Shown here in pieces: positions 1 through 6,458 of a stretch of DNA of 7,288 bases (positions are counted from its first letter, which is position 1; every line of letters starts with the position of its first letter). Below the pieces are notes generated by a model. That model did no database searches, was not told the DNA's origin, and was given only the letters and a program-made list of their open reading frames with translations. Both the position numbers and the translations under genes were made by a program. This DNA is from JACDAN01 sp036380355 (GTDB taxonomy: Bacteria; Actinomycetota; Thermoleophilia; Gaiellales; Gaiellaceae), in contig DASVEW010000060.1 in assembly GCA_036380355.1 (NCBI GenBank), positions 1 to 7,288 on the forward strand, given 5' to 3'.

Positions 1-1666
1 TGGCGATCGCGGCCTCGATCGCCGCCCGGGCGCCGACGAAGACGGCGAAGAACCCGTCGCCGGTCTGCTGGACGACCTCGCCGCCGCTCTCGACGATCCG
101 CTCCCGTAGTACCTCGTTGTGGCGCGCGAGCAGCTTCCTCCACTTCTCGTTGCCGAGCGTCTCCAGGAGCCGGGTCGAGCCGACGATGTCCGTGAAGAGG
201 AACGTGCGGCGCGTCTGCTCGCGGCCGAGGAGCTCCTTGGCGCGCTCCTCGTCCCGCCTCGCGCCGATTCGCGCGAACGTCGCCAGCGCCGCTTCGAGCT
301 CGGTGGCCGCGGCGTGCTCGTCACCCTGGCGGCGGAACGCGACCCCGAGCAGCAGCCGAGCCTCGGCGGTCTCGTACGGGGCGCCGACGTCCTTCCACCC
401 GTCGCGCGCCTGCCGGAGGCTGCGCACCGCGCCGTCGGCGTCACCCTCGGCGAGGAGGATCCGGCCGGCGGCGACCTGGACGGTCGCCTCGAACGCGGGG
501 GCGCGCTTGCCGCCGATCGTGTACGAGTCGACGAGGCGCTCGAACTCCGCCGCCGCCGCGCGGGCTGTCTTCAGGTCACCGGCCGCGACCGCGATCTCGA
601 CCTGGGCCGGGAGGCGCCGGAGCCGGGCGGGGGTCTCCTCGGCCTCCTCCAGGCTTCGGGTGATCCCCGCCACGGCGGCGCCGGTCTTGCCCTCGGCGAG
701 GCGGAGCAGGGCGAGCCCCGGCTGGGGATCGCCCCCGAGCTCGTTGGCCCTTCCGTAGGCCTCCTCCGCGGCGGCGAGGTCGCCGAGGCGCCGGCGGATC
801 TCGCCGATCTCGTAGTACCCGCTTGCGGTGATCCCCCGCTCGAAGTCGTGTAGCTCCCGGCACGCCGCCATGGCGACCTGCTCCGCGCCCTCGAGGTCGC
901 CGCGGAAGCGCATGATCTCGGCGCGGTGGACGCGGCAGGCGCCGGGAAAGCCCGTGACGTCGAGCTGGTCGCACCAGCGGTTCGCGACCTCGGTCCACTC
1001 GGCCGCCCGCCGGAAGTCGCCCAGGTCGTGGCAGGAGCTGATCGTCATGCAATAGACGATCGTCGAGGAGTACGGCTCGAGCTCACCGCTGACGGCGGCG
1101 GCGGTCGCCTCGTCGAGGAGCTCGAGCCCCCGGTCGATCTCGCCGCTCTTCACGAGCGCCCGCCCCTTGCCGACGAGCGCCAGCATCTGGATGTCGCGAT
1201 TGCCGAAGCGCCGGCCGAGCTCGAAAGCGCGCTCGAAGTCGGCGATCGCGGCCGGAAGGTCGCCTTCGGCGTAGAGCTTGCTGATCGCCCGGGTGAGATG
1301 GAGCTGGCCGTGCTCCGGCGATTCCGGCTCGCCGTCGAGCAGGCGCTGCGCGTTCGCGAACCACCCGTGCGAGACGGCGAATGCCCCGCGGCCCGATTCG
1401 TCCCACGAGAGCCTCAGCGCGACGCGGGCGGCGTCGAGGCCGTGCCCTCCCGACGAGAAGGCGGCGTACGCTCGCTGGCGAAGGTCGATCGCCTCACCGA
1501 GCCGGCCGGTCCACCAGGCCGCGTCGCCGTACTGCTCGAGGTCCTCGCCGCTCAGCTCCTCGGAATCGAGGCTTGCGTAAGCGTCGAACGCCTCCCGCCA
1601 GGACCGGCGTGAGGCCGCCTGGCGGGCGGCTTGAAGGGAATCGACTGCCTGAGCCATGTCTTTCAT
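1..1666 (-). CDS. TPR-repeat protein with C-terminal class III adenylate/guanylate cyclase domain (partial, 3' end outside window)
   Basis: The frame is open from the start at 1666 to the left edge, giving 555 codons with the C-terminus missing. Residues about 10-480 form an alpha-helical array of TPR-like repeats. Clear repeat-like units are near 135-156 (GDLPAAIADFERAFELGRRF), 199-222, about 310 and 405-467. Residues 487-555 begin a class III nucleotide cyclase domain: FLFTDIVGST carries the first metal-binding Asp (D493), and QTGDGFFAVF carries the second (D537), 44 residues later, the normal spacing. Such domains make cAMP or cGMP from the nucleoside triphosphate. The substrate-specifying and transition-state residues lie beyond the edge, so activity cannot be judged. 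No signal peptide or membrane segment is seen, so it is probably cytoplasmic. From memory, a very similar helical shell is common in actinobacteria joined to a LuxR-type HTH; here a cyclase takes that place. In-frame TGA at 1675-1673 limits the start to ATG 1666 (MKDMAQ) or ATG 1657 (MAQ). Neither has a strong ribosome binding site. Confidence 0.88.
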   Translation of the reverse strand, partial: MKDMAQAVDSLQAARQAASRRSWREAFDAYASLDSEELSGEDLEQYGDAAWWTGRLGEAIDLRQRAYAAFSSGGHGLDAARVALRLSWDESGRGAFAVSHGWFANAQRLLDGEPESPEHGQLHLTRAISKLYAEGDLPAAIADFERAFELGRRFGNRDIQMLALVGKGRALVKSGEIDRGLELLDEATAAAVSGELEPYSSTIVYCMTISSCHDLGDFRRAAEWTEVANRWCDQLDVTGFPGACRVHRAEIMRFRGDLEGAEQVAMAACRELHDFERGITASGYYEIGEIRRRLGDLAAAEEAYGRANELGGDPQPGLALLRLAEGKTGAAVAGITRSLEEAEETPARLRRLPAQVEIAVAAGDLKTARAAAAEFERLVDSYTIGGKRAPAFEATVQVAAGRILLAEGDADGAVRSLRQARDGWKDVGAPYETAEARLLLGVAFRRQGDEHAAATELEAALATFARIGARRDEERAKELLGREQTRRTFLFTDIVGSTRLLETLGNEKWRKLLARHNEVLRERIVESGGEVVQQTGDGFFAVFVGARAAIEAAIA

Positions 1667-1725
1667 GTCATATCACTCGACGCGGAGGCACCTGGGTCGC
1701 CGACGGCGGATACCGTGGCGATTCG
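1667..1725. promoter_or_regulatory. divergent intergenic region, likely bidirectional promoter
   Basis: These 59 bases separate the start codons of two divergent genes, so promoters for both must lie here or inside the opposite gene. On the plus strand, TACCGT at 1711-1716 fits the loose actinobacterial -10 pattern TANNNT and would place transcription start about 3 bases before the GTG at 1726. I see no matching -35 box. An 11-bp palindrome, CGCCG-A-CGGCG at 1698-1708, could be an operator, but such a palindrome arises easily in sequence this GC-rich. The assignment is positional; the individual elements are weak. Confidence 0.3.
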
Positions 1726-2196
1726 GTGGAGCTGCGCATCGTCGACGGCCACTCAGAGGACCGCCTGCCCGCGGTTCGCGAGCTCTTCGCAGAGTACGCC
1801 GCCTCCCTCGACGTCGACCTCTCGTTCCAGGATTTCGACCGGGAGCTCGCCGAGCTGCCGGGCGAGTATGCACCGCCGGGCGGGCGGATCCTCCTCGCGC
1901 TCGACGGTGAGCGGTCGGCCGGCTGCGTGGCGCTGCGGCCGTTCGAGCCGGACGTCTGCGAGATGAAGCGGCTCTACGTGCGAACGGCGTTCCAGGGAAC
2001 CGGGCTCGGCCGCCGCCTGGCCGAGGCGATCGTCGAGGCGGGTCGGGCCGCCGGCTACGAGTCCATGCGGCTCGACACGCTGCCGACGATGGTCGCCGCC
2101 CGCGGCCTCTACCGGTCACTCGGGTTCGGGGAGATCGAGGCGTACCGCCCCAATCCGGTCCACGGCACGACCTACTTCGAGCTGCGCCTGCGCTAG
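1726..2196 (+). CDS. GNAT family N-acetyltransferase
   Basis: This 156-residue protein is a single GNAT domain that would move an acetyl group from acetyl-CoA to an amine; the substrate is unknown. Residues 12-45 form the N-terminal helices. GGRILLALDGERSAGCVALR (52-71) supplies the early beta strands. CEMKRLYVRTAFQGTGLGRR (78-97) contains the acetyl-CoA pyrophosphate-binding loop in the family form Q-x-x-G-x-G (QGTGLG). A helix (98-110) and the C-terminal LYRSLGFGEIEAY (128-140) complete motif B. Its length is normal for a stand-alone GNAT. The start is GTG at 1726, giving VELRIVDGHS, the usual beginning of this subgroup. The frame is open further upstream, but it offers no nearby in-frame start and would run into the divergent gene. 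No good ribosome binding site precedes it (the nearest purine run, ggcgga, is 15 bases away), so a leaderless or near-leaderless message is possible. Its stop codon overlaps that of the convergent membrane-protein gene. Confidence 0.88.
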   Translation: MELRIVDGHSEDRLPAVRELFAEYAASLDVDLSFQDFDRELAELPGEYAPPGGRILLALDGERSAGCVALRPFEPDVCEMKRLYVRTAFQGTGLGRRLAEAIVEAGRAAGYESMRLDTLPTMVAARGLYRSLGFGEIEAYRPNPVHGTTYFELRLR

Positions 2197-3269
2197 GACG
2201 GCGGCTGTGCCGCGAGCCGCGCCGCCGCGACCTTCTCGCGCCTGGCCTTCGTCAGCTCCTGCACGAAGATCTGGATCATCGCGGCGAGCGGCACGGCTGT
2301 GAGCGCACCGAGGACGCCCAGCAGCGCGCCGAACAGCGTCACGGCCACGATGATGAAGAACCCCGAGAGCTTGACCGCCTTGCCCTGGATCTTGGGCGTG
2401 AGGACATTGTTCTCCACCTGCTGGTAGACGAGCACGACGGCGAGCATGATCAACGCCGCCGTGAGCCCCTCCTCGGCCCAGATCGCGGGGACGAGGATGA
2501 ACCCGGCGATCGTGGCCCCGAGGTTCGGGATCGTGTCGAGCAGCCCGGCGATGACGCCGAGCGCGAGCGCGAAGCTCGATCCGAGGAGCCAGGCGGTCAC
2601 GCCCTGCGTCGTCCCCGCGATCGTCGCGATCACCACGACCCCGATCGCCCAGCGCGAGACCGCGTAGGTGACCCGTTCCCACACGCCGAGCCAGCGCTCG
2701 TCCTCCCCGGGCAGCAGCACGCTCGCGAGCGCCCGCTTCAGGTTCCCCACGTCGGTGAGGAAGAAGAGGCAGATGAAGAGGATCGCGAAGGCGGCGACAA
2801 AAATCGTGAAGAAGTCGCCCGCGATGCCCAGCACGGCCGAGACGGCGTCCGGGACCGCCGCCGAGACCTCGTCCGCGCCGAGCTCGAGGTTCCCGCCCAC
2901 CCCGGAGTCGTCGAGCCACGAGAGCTCGTCCGACTGGCGCAGCTGCTCGACGGTCTCCGGCAGCTGCTGCAGGAAGTCGCGGATCCCGCCGACGATCGGC
3001 ACGAGCAGCAGCAGCGCCAGCACCAGCACCGCGAGCGCGACGCCCAGCACGGTGAGTGTGGCGGCCAGCCCGCGCGACATCCCGGTCTTCGCCATGACGA
3101 GGCGCACCGGGTACTCGAAGACGAGCCCCAGGAAGATTCCGACGAACACGATCAGGAAGGTCTCGCCGATCGCGACGAAGGCCGCGATGACGCCGATCGC
3201 GGCGGCGACCACCAGCACCGTCCGCATCGGGAGCAGCAGCTCCACCCGCGTCGGCCGGTCCGCGTTCAT
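2193..3269 (-). CDS. AI-2E family transporter (PerM/YdiK-like membrane protein)
   Basis: This 358-residue polytopic membrane protein has the usual length and layout of the AI-2E transporter family. Hydrophobic segments lie at about 16-34, 36-51, 68-93, 151-171, 205-228, 233-248, 252-265, 270-285 and 301-335, with a soluble loop at about 95-147. Family marks are DTIPNLGATIAG (245-256), YQQVENNVLTPKIQGKAVKL (282-301) and GALLGVLGALTAVPLAA (314-330). The family name comes from one E. coli member proposed to export autoinducer-2; others act as Na+/H+ or organic-ion antiporters. The name therefore does not show quorum sensing here, and the substrate is unknown. It is the last gene of the minus-strand train. 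ATG 3269 has a good ribosome binding site (AGGGTGAG, spacing 4). GTG 3278, in frame and three codons longer, overlaps the upstream stop as GTGA and is the alternative. An upstream extension of this open frame is only the shadow of the preceding gene. Confidence 0.92.
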   Translation of the reverse strand: MNADRPTRVELLLPMRTVLVVAAAIGVIAAFVAIGETFLIVFVGIFLGLVFEYPVRLVMAKTGMSRGLAATLTVLGVALAVLVLALLLLVPIVGGIRDFLQQLPETVEQLRQSDELSWLDDSGVGGNLELGADEVSAAVPDAVSAVLGIAGDFFTIFVAAFAILFICLFFLTDVGNLKRALASVLLPGEDERWLGVWERVTYAVSRWAIGVVVIATIAGTTQGVTAWLLGSSFALALGVIAGLLDTIPNLGATIAGFILVPAIWAEEGLTAALIMLAVVLVYQQVENNVLTPKIQGKAVKLSGFFIIVAVTLFGALLGVLGALTAVPLAAMIQIFVQELTKARREKVAAARLAAQPPS

Positions 3270-3273
3270 CGCG

Positions 3274-3281
3274 CTCACCCT
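3274..3281 (-). promoter_or_regulatory. ribosome binding site for the AI-2E family gene
   Basis: AGGGTGAG on the minus strand lies 4 bases before ATG 3269 and contains the TGA stop (3277-3275) of the preceding YihY-like gene. Ribosomes ending there would sit on the next initiation site. It favours ATG 3269 over GTG 3278, which has only weak purine content upstream. Confidence 0.55.
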
Positions 3282-4189
3282 ACGCCGCGCACCGGCCGTT
3301 CCACCCCCGTGTCGGCGCGAACCCGGCGGTCCCAGAGGGTCGCGTTGAGGATCGCCGCCGCGACGATCAGCCGCGAGACGAGGAAGATTGCGAAGAGCAG
3401 CGCCGCGGCCGCCCCCAGGGCGCCGTAGGTCCCCTGCTTGTTGATTGCGTACGGCTCGAGCACGTACGCGCCGAACACGTGGAGGAGCTCGAGCCCCAGC
3501 CCGAAGAGGAGAGCGCCGGGAACGAGGGCGATCGCGGGCGCGTCTCGGTGGGGTAGGCGAAGCGAGACGACGAGCCAGATGGCCGCGTACGGCAACGCGA
3601 TCAAGAGGATCGAGAGGACGCCGAAGCCGCCCGACCACGCGCGCACCGCACTCGCCGCGACGGAGGCGGCGCCGAGAGCAACGAGCAGGACGAGGAGCCT
3701 GAGCGTGGCGCCCGCCGTCGGTCTCGGCGCGGCGGCGCGAACCTCGGCCCACACGAGCCGGTGCGCGCCGATGAGGACGCGGAGAACGCTCCGCGTCACG
3801 AAGAGCAGGACCGGGAGCCCGACCAGGAGCGCGTACCAGCGGTTCGGGCTGCTCGCCGCGCTGGCGATCGACCCGGAGACGAAGTCGTCGAGGCCGAGAT
3901 CCTCGGCCGTGCTCTCCGGCGACTGGTTCGCGGAGTCGGCTGCGATGCCGAGCCCGGCGACGGCGACGAGTGCAAGCGGCAGAAGCCAGATGAAGAACCG
4001 GTAGGCGAGCGCGCCCGCGATGATCCCGCCGGCGACCTCGCCGTCGCGGTCGACCATCTCGAACGCCGCGTCGACGGACTCGTGCTGCCGCCGCTCGGCC
4101 TGTGCCCGCTCCTCGAGCCGCCTCGCGCGCTCGCGAAACGCGGCGGCCCTCTGCCGCCTTCGCTCGGCTCGCGAGGGAGGCGCGGCCAT
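3275..4189 (-). CDS. YihY/BrkB (UPF0761) family integral membrane protein
   Basis: This 304-residue protein fits the YihY/virulence factor BrkB family, whose members are about 280-330 residues with six membrane helices. The family was once labelled ribonuclease BN by mistake. A strongly charged, Arg/Glu-rich, probably helical N-terminal tail (7-38) comes first. It is followed by the family opening GGIIAGALAYRFFIWLLPLA (54-73). Further hydrophobic segments are at about 118-140, 163-181, 189-211, 217-242 and 255-284. The stretch YGALGAAAALLFAIFLVSRL (255-274) matches the conserved last helix. The molecular function of the family is not established. ATG 4189 is preceded by AGGG at 4196-4193, which overlaps the stop codon of the aminotransferase gene. 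Only 5 bases separate the two genes, so they are probably co-transcribed. Its own stop lies inside the ribosome binding site of the AI-2E family gene. The family call is fairly sure; no role can be given. Confidence 0.88.
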   Translation of the reverse strand: MAAPPSRAERRRQRAAAFRERARRLEERAQAERRQHESVDAAFEMVDRDGEVAGGIIAGALAYRFFIWLLPLALVAVAGLGIAADSANQSPESTAEDLGLDDFVSGSIASAASSPNRWYALLVGLPVLLFVTRSVLRVLIGAHRLVWAEVRAAAPRPTAGATLRLLVLLVALGAASVAASAVRAWSGGFGVLSILLIALPYAAIWLVVSLRLPHRDAPAIALVPGALLFGLGLELLHVFGAYVLEPYAINKQGTYGALGAAAALLFAIFLVSRLIVAAAILNATLWDRRVRADTGVERPVRGVG

Positions 4190-4194
4190 GGACC

Positions 4195-5655
4195 CTACGC
4201 TTGTGCCAGCGCCTTCCCGCGGCCCTTCTCGAGCTCCGCCCACGCCTCCTGGAGCACCTCGCCGAGGATGGAGGCGATCCGGTCGAACTCCTCCTGCCCT
4301 GCGACGAGCGGCGGCGAGATCTGGATCACCGGGTCGCCGCGGTCGTCGGCCCGGCAGATCAGCCCGGCCTCGAACAGCCTTTTCGAGAGGAACCCGCGCA
4401 GGAGCCACTCGCACTCCTCGTCCGAGAACGTCTCGCGCGTCTCCTTGTCCCTGACCAGCTCGAGGGCGTAGAAGAAGCCCGTCCCCCGCAGGTCGCCTGC
4501 GATCGGCAGCTCGAGGAGCTGGGCGAGCGTCTCGCGGAAGCGGCCCTCGTTCTCCTTCACGTGCTCGACGATCCCCTCCCGCTTGATGATCTCGATGTTC
4601 TTGAGGGCGATCGCCGCCATGACGGGATGACCGCCGAAGGTGATCCCGTGCGCGTACATCGACGACCCGTGCAGGAACGGCTCCATCACCTTGTCGGTCG
4701 CGATCACGCCGCCGATCGCCGCATACGCCGACGAGAGGCCCTTGGCCATCGTGACGAGGTCCGGCCGGATGTCGTAGCGCTCGGAGCCGAACCAGTGTCC
4801 CAGCCGGCCGAAGCCCGTGATCACCTCGTCGGCGCAGAGCAGGACGTCATAGGCGTCGCAGAGCTCGCGGACGCCGCGCCAGTAGCCGGCCGGGGGCGTG
4901 AACGCGCCGCCGGCGTTCTGCACCGGCTCCATGATCACCATCGCGACCGTCTCCGGCCCGAGCGCCTCGATCGTGTGCTCGAGGTCCTCGAGGAGCATCG
5001 CGGTGAACTCCTCCTCGGTCTCCTCCTGCGGGCGGTGGTAGCGGTTCGTGTTCCGGATGTGCGCCACCTCCGGGACGAGCGGCTCGAACGGGTCGCGAAG
5101 GGCCGGGATGCCGTTGATCGAGAGGGCACCCATCGTCGTACCGTGGTAGGCGATGTGCCGCGAGATCGCCTTCCACCGCCGTTCGTGGACAGGCTGCTCC
5201 TCGATCCGGCCTCCCGCGATCATCCCGTGGACTGCCTGGGCCCGCCGGTGCTCGCCGCGGGCGGCGTAGTGCTGGCGGGCGAGCTTCCACGCGGACTCGA
5301 CGGCCTCCGAGCCTCCCGAGCAGAAGAAGACGCGCGTCAGGTCGCCCGGGGCGAGGTCGGCGACCTCGGCGGCGAGCTCGATCGCGCGCGGATGCGCGTA
5401 CGACCAGTTGGTGTAGAAGGGCAGCTCCTTCATCTGCTCGTGCGCCGCCTGCCCGATCTCGTCGCCGAACGAGTAGCCGACGTTGACCGCGAACAGCCCG
5501 GCCAGCGCGTCGAGATAGCGCTTCCCCTTCGAGTCCTCGAGGTAGCAGCCCTCGCCGCGGACGATGATCGGGATCTCGTCCTGCACGTAGCCGCCCATGC
5601 GAGTGAAGTGGAGCCAGAGGTGGTTGCGTGCTTGCTGCTGGAGGTCGGAGGTCAT
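4195..5655 (-). CDS. class III PLP-dependent aminotransferase (putrescine/omega-amino-acid type)
   Basis: This 486-residue cytoplasmic enzyme is a fold-type I, class III aminotransferase. Visible family marks are the N-terminal IPIIVRGEGCYLEDSKGKRY (28-47), the PLP phosphate loop SGGSEAVES (113-121), the ring-stacking segment AYHGTTMGAL (169-178), VIMEPVQNAGG (240-250), LLCADEVITGFGR (272-284) with D276 pairing with the pyridine nitrogen, the Schiff-base lysine K305 in TMAKGLSSAY, and GITFGGHPV (337-345) from the partner subunit. The C-terminal CRADDRGDPVIQISPPL (434-450) is typical of the actinobacterial and SpuC-like branch. The likely reaction transfers the terminal amino group of putrescine or a related omega-amine to a keto acid such as pyruvate, but sequence alone does not fix the substrate. 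Coupling to PotB/PotC-like permeases supports amine catabolism. The start overlaps the potC-like stop as ATGA and has a strong ribosome binding site. About 22 residues near 139-160 look like an insertion relative to relatives I recall. Confidence 0.93.
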   Translation of the reverse strand: MTSDLQQQARNHLWLHFTRMGGYVQDEIPIIVRGEGCYLEDSKGKRYLDALAGLFAVNVGYSFGDEIGQAAHEQMKELPFYTNWSYAHPRAIELAAEVADLAPGDLTRVFFCSGGSEAVESAWKLARQHYAARGEHRRAQAVHGMIAGGRIEEQPVHERRWKAISRHIAYHGTTMGALSINGIPALRDPFEPLVPEVAHIRNTNRYHRPQEETEEEFTAMLLEDLEHTIEALGPETVAMVIMEPVQNAGGAFTPPAGYWRGVRELCDAYDVLLCADEVITGFGRLGHWFGSERYDIRPDLVTMAKGLSSAYAAIGGVIATDKVMEPFLHGSSMYAHGITFGGHPVMAAIALKNIEIIKREGIVEHVKENEGRFRETLAQLLELPIAGDLRGTGFFYALELVRDKETRETFSDEECEWLLRGFLSKRLFEAGLICRADDRGDPVIQISPPLVAGQEEFDRIASILGEVLQEAWAELEKGRGKALAQA

Positions 5656-6458
5656 GCGGCTCCTTTCGCCTGCCGGGCGCGCCGGCTCTGGACGAGGATG
5701 TTCGCCGCCATCGCGGCGAGGGCGAGGACGAAGATCGCCGTCCCGATGACGTTCACCTGCGGCGGCGCGCCGACCCGGGCCGCGCCCCACACGAAGAGCG
5801 GGAACGTCACCTCCGAGCCGGCGTTGAAGTACGTGATCACGAAGTCGTCGACCGAGAGGGCGAAGGTGAGGAAGAGCGCCGCGAGGATGCCGGGCGCGAT
5901 CAGCGGCAGCGTCACCTTGCGGAAGGTCGTCCACTGGTTCGCGCCGAGGTCCATCGCTGCCTCCTCGAGGTGGCGGTCGAAGCCCACGAGCCTGGCCTTC
6001 ACCGTCACGACGACGTAGCTGATGTTGAACATGATGTGGGAGATCACGATCGTCTTGAACCCGGTCGCGAACTGCAGGTTCAGGAAGAGCGCGAGCAGCG
6101 AGGCGCCCAGGACGATCTCCGGCGTCGACATCGGCAGGAAGATCAGGAAGTTCGTCGGCCCACGTCCGTGGAAGCGGTGGCGGACGAGCGCGAGCGCGAT
6201 CAGGGTCCCGAGCGCGGTCGCGGCGATGCTCGAGATCGCGGCCACCTGGATCGAGAGCACGATGGAGTCGCGGAGGCCCGGGACGGCGTCCCAGTTGCGC
6301 CAATGCTCCAGCGTGAACCCCTGCCAGACGTAGTTGAAGCGACCCGCCGGGTCGTTGAACGAGAACGCGACCACGACGGCGATCGGCAGGAGCAGGTACG
6401 CAAACGCGGCGATCGCGTAGACGGTCAGAGCGTGCCGACGGACGAGGGCGAAGCTCAT
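5652..6458 (-). CDS. potC: ABC transporter permease, PotC-like (spermidine/putrescine family)
   Basis: This 268-residue inner-membrane permease is one half of the channel of a binding-protein-dependent importer of the polyamine/opine/thiamine (MalF-like) class. Membrane segments are at about 12-33, 64-92, 103-126, 135-155, 187-210 and 236-256, matching PotC in number and length. The EAA loop that docks on the ATPase is EEAAMDLGANQWTTFRKVTL (165-184). LSVDDFVITYF (201-211) is a stretch characteristic of PotC-type permeases. A short Arg/Lys-rich tail ends the protein. It starts at ATG 6458, whose ATGA overlaps the stop of the PotB-like partner, and it overlaps the aminotransferase start in the same way. 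Both overlaps suggest translational coupling. Upstream of ATG 6458 there is only a weak purine stretch (GACGGG), consistent with re-initiation. The permease class is sure; putrescine or spermidine as substrate is inferred from family resemblance and the neighbouring aminotransferase. Confidence 0.9.
   Translation of the reverse strand: MSFALVRRHALTVYAIAAFAYLLLPIAVVVAFSFNDPAGRFNYVWQGFTLEHWRNWDAVPGLRDSIVLSIQVAAISSIAATALGTLIALALVRHRFHGRGPTNFLIFLPMSTPEIVLGASLLALFLNLQFATGFKTIVISHIMFNISYVVVTVKARLVGFDRHLEEAAMDLGANQWTTFRKVTLPLIAPGILAALFLTFALSVDDFVITYFNAGSEVTFPLFVWGAARVGAPPQVNVIGTAIFVLALAAMAANILVQSRRARQAKGAA
5660..5666 (-). promoter_or_regulatory. ribosome binding site for the aminotransferase gene
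   Basis: AAAGGAG on the minus strand lies 4 bases before ATG 5655. It is the best Shine-Dalgarno match in the window and lies inside the last codons of the upstream permease gene. It fixes the aminotransferase start and argues against the longer open frame that extends upstream. Confidence 0.75.

Noticed and set aside
119..853. Long plus-strand frames between 117 and 1612.
   Set aside because: They are antisense to the TPR-cyclase gene, whose uninterrupted 555-codon frame shows both metal-binding motifs. Their translations resemble no family.
576..1406. Minus-strand frames at 576-1052 and 1083-1406.
   Set aside because: They overlap the TPR-cyclase frame on the same strand in another register and have Arg/Pro/Gly-rich shadow composition.
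2193..3269. Quorum-sensing export of autoinducer-2, suggested by the family name.
   Set aside because: The family is broad, many members transport ions or unknown substrates, and there is no luxS or AI-2 receptor gene in the window.
3275..4189. Ribonuclease BN, suggested by old labels for the YihY family.
   Set aside because: That label was a historical mis-assignment. The protein is a polytopic membrane protein with no nuclease motif.
4102..6018. A 638-codon open frame on the plus strand.
   Set aside because: It lies antisense to the aminotransferase and PotC-like genes, both of which have clear family motifs. The translation is low-complexity Arg/Glu/Leu/Ala text of the kind produced by the mirror of GC-biased codons.
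4195..6303. A 702-residue minus-strand frame suggesting a long fusion to the aminotransferase.
   Set aside because: Only the part from ATG 5655 onward has family sequence. The upstream 216 codons are an out-of-frame reading of the PotC-like gene, and a strong ribosome binding site marks ATG 5655.
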